Notes under the pieces: generated by a model
The model's database searches: none
Seen by the model: the letters and a program-made list of their open reading frames with translations, nothing else
What the model was told of the DNA's origin: nothing
Origin: UBA3789 sp963661295
GTDB lineage: Bacteria; Bacillota_I; Bacilli_A; RF39; UBA660
NCBI GenBank assembly: GCA_963661295.1
Contig: CAVLBI010000133.1
Span: forward strand, 1 to 64,000
Reading direction: 5' to 3'
DNA length: 64,000 nt
Position numbers and translations under genes: made by a program
In this document: in pieces, positions 53,693 through 61,551 of the stretch
How positions within the stretch are numbered: the first letter of the stretch is position 1
Layout: each line of letters opens with the position of its first letter

Positions 53693-55681
53693 GTGATAAA
53701 AACATCCATTGATATTAATGAAATAAATAAACAAAAAATAATAGATCAAATAAGATGTCTTGCAATAGACATGATTGATAATGCAAATAGTGGTCATCCA
53801 GGAATAGTCCTAGATGCTGCGCCAATGATGTATGCTTTATACGCAAATCATATGAATATTGATCCAAAGAACCCAACTCTTTTTAATAGAGATAGATTTG
53901 TAATGAGTGCAGGACATGGTTCAGCATTATTATATGCAACCCTTTATATGGCAGGTTATGATTTAACAATAGATGATTTAAAATCATTTAGACAGATAGA
54001 ATCAATTACACCAGGCCACCCTGAATATGGTGTAACACCAGGAGTTGATACAACAACAGGACCTCTTGGTCAAGGCATTGCAACAGCAGTAGGTATGGCA
54101 ATTGCTGAAGCACATTTAGCAAAAAAATATAATTCAAAAAAAGATATAATCAATCACTATACATATGTATTAGCAGGTGATGGAGACTTAATGGAAGGGA
54201 TTTCCTATGAAGCTGCATCTCTTGCTGGAACATTAAAATTAAATAAATTAATAGTACTATATGATTCAAATGATATATGTCTAGATGGTAAAACAAATAA
54301 AACATTCATAGACAACGTTCCAATGCGCTTTATCTCAATGGGCTGGAACGTACTAACAGTAGTAGATGGTGAAGACTACGAACAAATATCAAAAACAATT
54401 GCTGAGGCAAAAACATCAGTAGATAAACCAACACTAATTCAAATAAAAACAACTATTGGTAAATACTCAGAATTAGAAGGAACAAATAAAGTTCATGGAA
54501 AACCATTAACAAAAGAAGATATAAGTAAAATAAAAGAAAAATTAAATGTAAGAGACATACCTTTTCAAGTGTCTCAGTCAACAATAGATGAATTCCAGTA
54601 TGTAATAAATAATCGTTGTAAGAAGATTAGTGAGAAATTTGAAAAATCTTTAGAATCATTATCAGAAGAAGAACAAAATGAATTAAAGACATTTATGAAT
54701 AATGATAAAACTATAGATATAAAAGATTTTGTTTATGATACTCCAGAATCATTGGAAGAGTCACCAAGAGATGCATCATCTAAAATATTAAATGCTATAG
54801 TAAAGAAAACTCCATTTGTTATCGGTGGATCTGCCGATCTATTTGGAGCTAATAAAACATATGTTGACGAAGTAGGAGATTTTTCAAGCGAAGACTATTC
54901 TGGAAAGAACATCTTCTTTGGAGTAAGAGAACATGCTATGGGTGCAATCATTAATGGACTTGCCTTATCTGGATTTAGACCATATGCCTCAACTTTCTTA
55001 TCATTCTCAGATTATTTAAAGCCAGCAATTCGCTTAGGCTGTATGATGAATCTACCAAATGTTTACATATTTACTCATGATTCAATAAGTGTCGGTGAAG
55101 ATGGTCCAACACACCAACCAGTAGAACAATTATTAGCACTTAGAACTATGCCTAATATGGAAGTATTTAGACCAGCTGATACCAATGAAGTAATTGGATC
55201 ATACAGAACAATCTTTAGTCAGATAAATTCACCCGCAACAATTGCACTTTCACGAAATAAGCTTCCAATACTTGAGTATACAAAAGCAAATATGGTAGAA
55301 AAGGGCGGATATGTTGTAGTTGACCCAATGAAAAAGCCACAAGCAATAGTAATATCATGTGGTGAAGAACTACATCAAGTAATAAAAGTCGCAACAAACT
55401 TAAAGACAAAAGGAATAGACATTAGAGTGGTTTCAATGCCAAACTTAGAAAGCTTCTTAAGACAAGATGAAGACTACATTGAAAGTGTTTTACCTGTAGA
55501 AATAAAGAAAATTGCAGTAGAAACAACACCAGAATACGCATGGAATAAAATAATATTTAATAGTAAATATATAATTTCTCAAAATGAATATGGTGCAAGT
55601 GGAAAATATCAAGACGTATATAAAAAATTCGGTTTTGATGAAGCGTCTCTAGAAGAAAAAATAGAAAATTTACTAAAATAA
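53693..55681 (+). CDS. tkt: Transketolase
   Basis: Thiamine diphosphate enzyme of the pentose phosphate pathway, 662 residues. Motifs: NSGHPGIVLDAAPMMYALY, GHGSALLYATLY, GPLGQGIATAVGMAIAE, GDGDLMEGISYEAASLAG (ThDP/Mg2+), VREHAMGAIINGLAL, and HDSISVGEDGPTHQPVEQLLALR. The start is GTG 53693, since GGGAG at 53680-53684 lies 8 bases upstream; no ATG is available. TATAAT at 53664-53669 is the likely -10. sirA follows, as in Bacillus (tkt-yneE). Confidence 0.96.
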   Translation: MIKTSIDINEINKQKIIDQIRCLAIDMIDNANSGHPGIVLDAAPMMYALYANHMNIDPKNPTLFNRDRFVMSAGHGSALLYATLYMAGYDLTIDDLKSFRQIESITPGHPEYGVTPGVDTTTGPLGQGIATAVGMAIAEAHLAKKYNSKKDIINHYTYVLAGDGDLMEGISYEAASLAGTLKLNKLIVLYDSNDICLDGKTNKTFIDNVPMRFISMGWNVLTVVDGEDYEQISKTIAEAKTSVDKPTLIQIKTTIGKYSELEGTNKVHGKPLTKEDISKIKEKLNVRDIPFQVSQSTIDEFQYVINNRCKKISEKFEKSLESLSEEEQNELKTFMNNDKTIDIKDFVYDTPESLEESPRDASSKILNAIVKKTPFVIGGSADLFGANKTYVDEVGDFSSEDYSGKNIFFGVREHAMGAIINGLALSGFRPYASTFLSFSDYLKPAIRLGCMMNLPNVYIFTHDSISVGEDGPTHQPVEQLLALRTMPNMEVFRPADTNEVIGSYRTIFSQINSPATIALSRNKLPILEYTKANMVEKGGYVVVDPMKKPQAIVISCGEELHQVIKVATNLKTKGIDIRVVSMPNLESFLRQDEDYIESVLPVEIKKIAVETTPEYAWNKIIFNSKYIISQNEYGASGKYQDVYKKFGFDEASLEEKIENLLK

Positions 55682-55687
55682 TACAAA

Positions 55688-55740
55688 AATAGACTTATCA
55701 TTCTGTTACCATTATCTTGGTGATAAAATGAAAGTCTATT
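55688..55740 (+). promoter_or_regulatory. Nested inverted repeats over the sirA ribosome site
   Basis: AATAGACTT (55688-55696) is complementary to AAGTCTATT (55732-55740). Inside it, TTACCA (55706-55711) pairs with TGGTGA (55718-55723), covering the GGTGAT ribosome site at 55719-55724. The ATG is at 55728. The structure would hide the start site. Confidence 0.5.
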
Positions 55741-56162
55741 ATATTTTTAATGTAAAAAAAGAATTTATAAAATTATACAGTGATACTCCAAGTGTATTAT
55801 ATAACATACTAAAAACGATATTTTATCTTGATAAAGAAGAAGTAGAATATGGTTATAATCTCTTTAGCCAATTAATAATACCTTTCAAAAAAGATGAAAT
55901 GGATAAAAACCTATTTATAAAACTTCATCAAGATATACCATACTCAAAAAGAAAAAACACTCATTATATAAACAATTTATATTTAAATGAAATAAGTAGA
56001 TTAGATGTAAATAATTATTATTTAAAACTAGAAGTAGAACAGAATTTTTCTAGTTTTTTTAAAATACTAAATAGAGAAAACAAAAATTTATTCGTTTGCT
56101 GTTTCAAAAATACTGATTTCTTCTTTCTAAATGATTACTTACTGAAACAATTGCAAGATTAA
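55728..56162 (+). CDS. sirA: SirA-like replication inhibitor
   Basis: A 144-residue protein placed right after tkt, where B. subtilis has sirA (yneE), a Spo0A-induced protein that binds DnaA domain I and blocks replication at sporulation. The sequence, YYIFNVKKEFIKLYSDTPS, LYNILKTIFYLDKEEVEYG and FIKLHQDIPYSK, fits what I recall of SirA homologues in this group, together with the gene order. The assignment rests largely on order; function in this organism is inferred. A hairpin covers its ribosome site. Confidence 0.72.
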   Translation: MKVYYIFNVKKEFIKLYSDTPSVLYNILKTIFYLDKEEVEYGYNLFSQLIIPFKKDEMDKNLFIKLHQDIPYSKRKNTHYINNLYLNEISRLDVNNYYLKLEVEQNFSSFFKILNRENKNLFVCCFKNTDFFFLNDYLLKQLQD

Positions 56163-56210
56163 TATAAAAATAATCGTTAAATTCTAAATAAAGTGCACAA
56201 TTAAGTGCAT

Positions 56211-56262
56211 TACGACCAAAAATGTGTATTTTCATAAGAAAATGCACATTTTTTTTGTCGCT
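56211..56262 (+). terminator. Long hairpin terminator after sirA
   Basis: CGAC ... AAAATGTG-ATTTTC, ATAA loop, GAAAAT-CACATTTT, then Ts and GTCG. The outermost CGAC/GTCG pair makes the stem over 18 bases. AGTGCACAATTAAGTGCATT just before it may be the end of the IS30 element. Confidence 0.75.
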
Positions 56263-56294
56263 AAAATAATTTAATATGTAAAAAAATAAAAGAA

Positions 56295-56460
56295 TGTGGT
56301 ATATTATATTGCGACAAGGAACTTTAGTTCCACGTCAAAAAGTGTAGGAATTATATCATTTTTAAAAGTAAATGCACAATGCCTACATTATTTAAATTAT
56401 ATGGCTTTGGCAATTTGTTTGTCATATGAATAATTATAGTTCGTGGCTATAATTATTTTT
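56295..56460 (+). ncRNA. Candidate structured RNA, unknown
   Basis: No coding frame longer than 17 codons, but four successive helices: GAC-GGAACT/AGTTCC-GTC (56312-56336), TGTAGG/CCTACA (56343-56387), ATATG/CATAT (around 56399-56427), and an 11-base terminator stem. A previous terminator (56211-56262) isolates it from sirA. No -35 was found, only TATATT near 56300. It could also be part of the IS remnant. Low confidence. Confidence 0.3.
56429..56460 (+). terminator. Strong terminator hairpin
   Basis: AATAATTATAG (56429-56439) pairs exactly with CTATAATTATT (56447-56457) and is followed by Ts. The T run lies on the + strand only. Confidence 0.8.
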
Positions 56461-56692
56461 ATTTTAATAAATTATTTGTTAAATCAACATTATCTGGTTC
56501 AATATAATAACAATTAAATAATTTCAATATATTTTCATCACATAAGAATAACATTGCTTCATAAGGTGATTTACCATTTAAGGATTCTCTACATAATGAA
56601 TTAATATTATTTATAATTAAATTACAGTCTTCTTGAGTAATATTTTTGAAAGAAGAACCTTTAGGTAAAATATATCTAATAAATTCATGAGT
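56459..56692 (-). mobile_element. IS30-type transposase remnant (C-terminal ~77 residues)
   Basis: The reverse strand encodes the end of an IS30-family transposase: HEFIRYILPKGSSF, ITQEDCNLIINNINSL, CRESLNGKSPYEAMLFL and a closing NNLLK before TAA at 56461-56459. The HEFIR/LPKG and RESLNGKSPYEA pattern is the usual end of the IS30 DDE domain. The 5' part is missing: a stop (TAA 56695-56693) stands two codons before HEF, and the next recognisable sequence is an unrelated + strand gene. Thus only one end of the element is left. Confidence 0.75.
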
Positions 56693-56697
56693 TTACA

Positions 56698-57138
56698 TTG
56701 GCTAATGATAAATATAATATGTATACACCAGGAACATATGTAAATATAGTTGAGTATACAACAAACTTATTAACATATTTAACTAATACATATGAAAATT
56801 TAAATGAATTAACATTTATAACCGAAAATGAAGAAGAATTAACACCTGCTGAAACAATGGAAAGAGCATTCGCATACTGCTCTCAAGGAGGCGGAATGAG
56901 TATTGGAGAAGAATATTCAGAGCTTTTCAGAAATAAAGGTAAAGAAGTACAATATGCAGATTTAAATAAAATATATGATTCAAAAGCAACAAAATCTTAT
57001 AATAAAGAAAAAACTAAATTAAAAAAAGGCTTATACATGAATAAAGAATTAATAGAAGAATTCTTTAAAAGATTAAAAGTCAGAATTATAGTAAATAAAA
57101 ATCAAGATACTACAGGTGTCGGACAAATGGGGAGATAA
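56698..57138 (+). pseudogene. Truncated paralogue of the 519-residue unknown protein
   Basis: A 146-residue frame starting with TTG at 56698, without a ribosome site. From GTYVN (residue 13) to the end it is homologous to residues 382-519 of the protein at 57291: YVNxxEY, ITFIxxTxE, AFxYC, YxKExxxLKxGxYMxxE, KRLKVRI and the shared end NQDTTGVGQMGR. The part corresponding to the first ~380 residues is gone, and the break coincides with the IS30 remnant. The same terminator hairpin follows both genes. Confidence 0.72.
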
Positions 57139-57151
57139 TCCTCATTTTTTT
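57126..57151 (+). terminator. Terminator overlapping the truncated paralogue's stop
   Basis: AATGGGGA, GATAA loop, TCCTCATT and Ts; almost the same as 58837-58862. Confidence 0.8.
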
Positions 57152-57204
57152 ATAGAAAAAGCAAAAAAGGCATAAATGAATTTTATAGTAAAGAAAACTT
57201 TTAT

Positions 57205-57233
57205 TTGACAATTTTATATATATTTGATATAAT
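57205..57233 (+). promoter_or_regulatory. Consensus sigma-A promoter
   Basis: TTGACA (57205-57210), exactly 17 bases, TATAAT (57228-57233). It is the only full-consensus promoter seen in the window. A leader of about 50 bases follows, with AAGGCC/GGGTCTT pairing at 57245-57260. Confidence 0.85.
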
Positions 57234-57290
57234 ATAGAACGTTTAAGGCCGAGGGGTCTTGAATCGAAAACAAAAATAGAAGGGAATTTT

Positions 57291-58850
57291 ATGAGACAAG
57301 AACAAGAAACAATAAAACAAAATGAAAGGAATTTATTTTTTAGGGATAAAGAAAATGATAAAATTAAATCAACACCTATACTTATTTCTAAAGATGGAGA
57401 GGATATTGAAAATTCAAATCGTATAAAAATTAAAATTTATGACGCAACTCTTCAAAATAAAATAGGACAAATATGTATATATAAAAATAATAGCGATATG
57501 ATTTCGTTAACTACATCAGATAAATTTGAAATATCATTTGAAACGTATTTTGATTTATTAGAGGTATTATCTAATTATTATGCTGACTCTAATCATACAA
57601 AAATAATAATTAACACTAAATCAGCAAGTGCTGAAGAATTAAAAAATTACTTAAAGAAACATATAAATGATAAAACAATTAATCATTGTCAACTATATAG
57701 AAATAATAGGCAAGTGGAAGATTATGATGATCTTGAAGGAGAAACTCATTTGTATATTAATAATCAAGATAAAAGAGCATATATAAAAATACCATATGAT
57801 ATTAAGACTAGAACAATTATAAAAGACCAATTAGAAGAAACTGCAAAACATCTTCAAAGGTGTATTAGAAATGATGAATATGAAATATATGCAATAAATA
57901 ATGCCAACGAAGTATATGGAAAATTAACTTTAGATAAGTTGCTTGGAAATGAGAAAATCACAGATAAAGATTTAGGGATATATGAGTATCGCTCATATGA
58001 CTATAAATATGTAGTTAATAAAATGAATCAACAAATTAGTATTCAAATGATTAAAGATGAACGAAACTATGATTTTGCCACTAAATTATTAATAGATTTT
58101 ATAGTAAGGGAAGCAGGTAAATTCAATCATTATTCTTATATAGATTTTAATGAATTTCCAATTCCAAAATTAAGAGATTTTTATTTTGATAATGGTAAAG
58201 AAAAAATGATTACAACAATAAAACTACTAATAAAAGACAAAGAAAAAGATATGTTTATTGAAGGACCTATAAATACGGAATTATTAGATAGTCAAAATGC
58301 AATAGTTATAACAAAAGAAGACGAAACAGATGATATGTCATTAACAACAAGTCCAACTTTAAGATATATTTATGATGCAAAAAATAGAGAAAATGTATTT
58401 ATGGGAGAAACTCGTAAATTCAAAGACAAAGCTGGAACATATGTAAATTTCAATGAATTTCTTGAAAGATATAACGCTATTCTTATGTGTATGTATGGAA
58501 TTGATGATTTAGATAAAATAACATTTATTTCAAATACAAATAAAATATTAAAATATGACAAAGCGATGAAAATAGCATTTGAATATTGTATGAAAAATGG
58601 AAACATATTTTGTGTAGGAAAAGAAATACGTTCGGCTTTATCATCTAAAAAGAATGAAGATATAACATATGAAGATGTTAAAGATTTATATGATGGTTCA
58701 TCAGATTCATATAAACAAGGCAGAGTTGAATTAAAACGAGGTATTTATATAGAAAAAGAAATGTTAGAGAAAGTTCTTAAGTTCTTAAAAGTAAGAATTA
58801 AAGTAAATGAAAATCAAGATACAACAGGTGTTGGACAAATGAGGAGATAA
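57291..58850 (+). CDS. Unknown accessory protein (519 residues)
   Basis: A large soluble protein without signal peptide or membrane segment and with no family I recognise. It looks modular: N-terminal ~130 residues with KIYDATLQNKIGQICIYKNN, a middle region (~130-370), and a C-terminal domain (382-519) shared with the truncated neighbour, ending NQDTTGVGQMRR. GAAGGGAATTTT is the ribosome site, and the promoter is full consensus. It stands between an IS30 remnant and yneF, so it is probably laterally acquired. A role in defence, phage or toxin biology is possible but nothing in the sequence shows it. Confidence 0.8.
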   Translation: MRQEQETIKQNERNLFFRDKENDKIKSTPILISKDGEDIENSNRIKIKIYDATLQNKIGQICIYKNNSDMISLTTSDKFEISFETYFDLLEVLSNYYADSNHTKIIINTKSASAEELKNYLKKHINDKTINHCQLYRNNRQVEDYDDLEGETHLYINNQDKRAYIKIPYDIKTRTIIKDQLEETAKHLQRCIRNDEYEIYAINNANEVYGKLTLDKLLGNEKITDKDLGIYEYRSYDYKYVVNKMNQQISIQMIKDERNYDFATKLLIDFIVREAGKFNHYSYIDFNEFPIPKLRDFYFDNGKEKMITTIKLLIKDKEKDMFIEGPINTELLDSQNAIVITKEDETDDMSLTTSPTLRYIYDAKNRENVFMGETRKFKDKAGTYVNFNEFLERYNAILMCMYGIDDLDKITFISNTNKILKYDKAMKIAFEYCMKNGNIFCVGKEIRSALSSKKNEDITYEDVKDLYDGSSDSYKQGRVELKRGIYIEKEMLEKVLKFLKVRIKVNENQDTTGVGQMRR

Positions 58851-58862
58851 TCCTCATTTTCT
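58837..58862 (+). terminator. Terminator overlapping the 519-residue gene's stop
   Basis: AATGAGGA, GATAA loop, TCCTCATT: a perfect 8-base stem, then Ts. Confidence 0.85.
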
Positions 58863-58985
58863 ATTGGTATAAAGTTAAAGTAAAATGAAAAAATTATTAA
58901 ATATAAGCTTAAAACCTTCTATATCACAAAAACCACTTGTATAAATTCTTGTTTTTTGTAATAATATTACTGAGGAGATGATTTA

Positions 58986-59195
58986 ATGCTACATGATATA
59001 TTACTTGTTGTAGTTGGCCTTTTAATCGGATTAGTAATCGGTTTCTTCGTAGCACGTACATTAATGAAGAAATATTTAAAGAAAAATCCCCCAATCAATG
59101 AAGATATGATTAAAGCTTTAATGATGCAAATGGGAAGAAAGCCAAATCAAAAACAAATAAATCAAATGATGAAAGCAATGGAGAAATATCAATAA
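58986..59195 (+). CDS. yneF: YneF family (UPF0154) small membrane protein
   Basis: A 69-residue protein with one N-terminal membrane helix (about residues 5-25) and the family tail YLKKNPPINEDMIKALMMQMGRKPNQKQINQMMKAMEK. Function unknown. In Bacillus the order is tkt-sirA-yneF, so this gene is the right-hand flank of the accessory insertion. GAGGAGATGATTTA precedes the ATG. uvrC follows 36 bases later. Confidence 0.93.
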   Translation: MLHDILLVVVGLLIGLVIGFFVARTLMKKYLKKNPPINEDMIKALMMQMGRKPNQKQINQMMKAMEKYQ

Positions 59196-59231
59196 GATAT
59201 TTCTTTTCTTAATATACTAGGAGTGATATAG

Positions 59232-60992
59232 ATGAAAGATTTCAAAGAAAAATTATCGTTAGTTCCAACAAAACCTGGAAGTTACCAAATGAAAAATAAA
59301 GATGGAGTAATAATATATGTAGGAAAAGCTAAAAACTTACAAAGAAGACTTAGAAGTTATTTCACAAGAACAGTAACAGGTAAAACTAAAATGTTAGTAG
59401 AAGATATAGATGATTTTGACTACATTGTAACTTCATCTGAATTAGAAAGTTTAATTCTAGAAATTACACTAATTAAAAAATATGATCCTAAATATAATAT
59501 ACTTTTACGTGATGATAAGTCATATCCATATATTGAACTAACAAACGATAAATATCCAGTTGTAAAAATAGTAAGAACACCTAAAAGAAAGAAAAATAAA
59601 TCTCATTTATATGGTCCATATCCTAATGCATCAGCAGCTAGAAAAACAGTAAATATAATTAACCGAGTATATCCACTTAGAAAATGTGATAAATTAAAAA
59701 AAGATTTATGCTTATACTATCACATAGGAGAATGCCTTGGATATTGTAAAAAAGACATTCCAAAAGAAACAATAGATGAAATGAAAAAAGAAATCGTTGC
59801 CTTCCTAAAAGGAGATAGTGAAATAATATCTAAAAAAATAGAAAAAGAAATGATAAAAGCATCAGAAAACTTAAACTATGAAAGAGCTTTAGAATTAAAA
59901 AATATGTTAGAAGACATAAATACAACTCTAAAGAAACAAAAAATTGATCTTAATAATAATTATAATTTTGATTTAGTAAATTACTATTATGAAAATAACT
60001 ATCTAGGAATAGAAATATTCTTTATAAGAGATGGCTTATTATTTGGAAGACATAATGAAATAATATCATCTATTGGAGATATTTCAGAAGAAGTCACAGA
60101 ATACTTAATAAAGTTTTATGATAAAGGAGTACTTCCACATGAACTTCTAGTACCTCAAGAAATAGATGAAAGATTACTTGAAGAATACTTTAAAGTAAAA
60201 GTATCAAAACCACAAAAAGGTAAATTAAAAAATCTATTAGACCTAGCCAAAGAAAATGCCAAAGAACAAATTGAACTACAAGGTGAAACATTAAAACGAG
60301 ATGAAGAAGAAAGATTAAAAGCTTTAAACGAATTAAAAGACCTTTTAGGATTAAAAGAATTACATAGAATGGAGTCATTCGATAACTCTCATTTATTTGG
60401 AACATTCTATGTAGGAGGAATGGTTGTATTTGATGACTTTCTACCAAACAAAGATCTATATAGAAAATACAAGATTTCAACAGAAGTTAAAGATGATTTA
60501 AGTGCTATGAAAGAAGTAATATATAGAAGATACTTTAAAGTGTTAATGGATGAGTCATATAAACCGGACTTAATTGTAATGGATGGTGGTATGCTCCAAA
60601 TTAATGCTTGTAAAGAAATACTTGAAAGCCTAAATCTTCATATACCAATAATTGGTTTAGTAAAAGATGATAAACATAGAACTAATCATATAATGAATGA
60701 AAACTTAAGAATTTTAGATGTAGATAAGGATTCTAAATTATTCTTATTTCTTACAAGAATCCAAGATGAAGTACATAGATATGCTATATCATATCATAGA
60801 AATATAAAAGCAAAAGGAGCTCTTGCAAGTGTTTTAGATGTTGTTCCAGGAATAGGTGAAGTAAGAAAAAAAGAACTATTAAAAAAATTTGGTTCATTAA
60901 AGAAAATGAAAGAGGCAACTCAAGAAGAATTAGAAACTGTAGTTACAAAAGAAGTTGCCGAAAAATTATTTGTTTACCTAAAAGATATATAG
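59232..60992 (+). CDS. uvrC: Excinuclease ABC subunit C
   Basis: Makes both incisions in nucleotide excision repair with UvrB. The 586-residue protein has an N-terminal GIY-YIG nuclease (GSYQMKNKDGVIIYVGKAKNLQRRLRSYF, the first motif diverged to GSYQM), a Cys cluster (CDKLKKDLCLYYHIGECLGYC), a UvrBC helical hairpin, an RNase H-like domain with MESFDNSHLFGTFYVGGMVVF and MDGGMLQINA, and a C-terminal HhH (VPGIGEVRKKELLKKFGSL). AGGAGTGATAT precedes the ATG. Confidence 0.96.
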   Translation: MKDFKEKLSLVPTKPGSYQMKNKDGVIIYVGKAKNLQRRLRSYFTRTVTGKTKMLVEDIDDFDYIVTSSELESLILEITLIKKYDPKYNILLRDDKSYPYIELTNDKYPVVKIVRTPKRKKNKSHLYGPYPNASAARKTVNIINRVYPLRKCDKLKKDLCLYYHIGECLGYCKKDIPKETIDEMKKEIVAFLKGDSEIISKKIEKEMIKASENLNYERALELKNMLEDINTTLKKQKIDLNNNYNFDLVNYYYENNYLGIEIFFIRDGLLFGRHNEIISSIGDISEEVTEYLIKFYDKGVLPHELLVPQEIDERLLEEYFKVKVSKPQKGKLKNLLDLAKENAKEQIELQGETLKRDEEERLKALNELKDLLGLKELHRMESFDNSHLFGTFYVGGMVVFDDFLPNKDLYRKYKISTEVKDDLSAMKEVIYRRYFKVLMDESYKPDLIVMDGGMLQINACKEILESLNLHIPIIGLVKDDKHRTNHIMNENLRILDVDKDSKLFLFLTRIQDEVHRYAISYHRNIKAKGALASVLDVVPGIGEVRKKELLKKFGSLKKMKEATQEELETVVTKEVAEKLFVYLKDI

Positions 60993-61021
60993 TATAATTA
61001 ACTTATAATAGAGGTGAAAAT

Positions 61022-61477
61022 ATGAAATTAAATAAAAAAGGATTTTCATTGGTTGAATTACTAGGAGCAATAGTAATCCTTGCAATCATGATGGGACTTG
61101 CAACAGCAGCATATTCAAGATATAGACAAAAAGCAAAACAACAAGGATATGATACAATGGCAGAGTCTGCAAGTAATGCAGCATCAGAATATGTAATGGA
61201 TCACCCTGGAGCTTATCAAGTAACTTTTGAAGAATTGTATGAACAAGAATATATGAGTTCACTACAAGACCCAGGTAAAAAAGACAAAAATTGTACAGGA
61301 AATGTAATTTTAAGGACAGCAAAAAATGAGGATGTTGGGGCGCTAGATACGGAAGAATACTACGTAAATGTTTGCTGCAAAAATTATAATTACTCATATG
61401 TCTTCCCAGGAGGAAGTAAAACAAAGAACAAAGAGTGCAATGTAGAAGCAGACGCATGTTCTGTTGGTTCATGCTAG
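61022..61477 (+). CDS. Type IV prepilin-like protein
   Basis: A 151-residue protein with leader MKLNKKG and mature start FSLVELLGAIVILAIMMG, Glu at position 5. The C-terminal half has six Cys (NCTGN, VCCKN, ECN, ACSVGSC), more than is usual. A ribosome site AGAGGTGAAAAT precedes it, 29 bases after uvrC. The fifth prepilin-type gene in the window, far from the pilus ATPase. Confidence 0.82.
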   Translation: MKLNKKGFSLVELLGAIVILAIMMGLATAAYSRYRQKAKQQGYDTMAESASNAASEYVMDHPGAYQVTFEELYEQEYMSSLQDPGKKDKNCTGNVILRTAKNEDVGALDTEEYYVNVCCKNYNYSYVFPGGSKTKNKECNVEADACSVGSC

Positions 61478-61489
61478 ACTAATAAGAGA

Positions 61490-61522
61490 AAAAATAAAAG
61501 GTACTAAGTATCTTTTATTTTT
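61490..61522 (+). terminator. Terminator after the prepilin gene
   Basis: AAAATAAAAG-TACT pairs with AGTA-CTTTTATTTT, then Ts. Confidence 0.82.
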
Positions 61523-61551
61523 GTTATAATAGAAAAGAAGTAGGTGGTAAA

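Larger units (their letters stand above)
56163..56697. other. Gene-poor junction of an accessory insertion
   Basis: A 535-base stretch without an intact gene. It holds, from left to right, a long hairpin terminator (56211-56262), a structured region that may be an RNA gene (56295-56460), and on the minus strand the end of an IS30-type transposase (56459-56692). It separates sirA from yneF, which are neighbours in Bacillus. Confidence 0.7.

Noticed and set aside
56294..56347. 17-codon frame starting at ATG 56294 in the hairpin-rich region
   Set aside because: No ribosome site, too short, and crossed by the stem-loop structures; more likely non-coding.
57245..57271. preQ1 or other known riboswitch in the leader of the 519-residue gene
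   Set aside because: The stem is short and the conserved bases of known riboswitch classes are not present.
59298..59330. UvrC start motif as a homing-type GIY-YIG nuclease
   Set aside because: All other UvrC domains follow in order, including the RNase H-like and HhH parts, so it is ordinary UvrC with a slightly diverged first motif.
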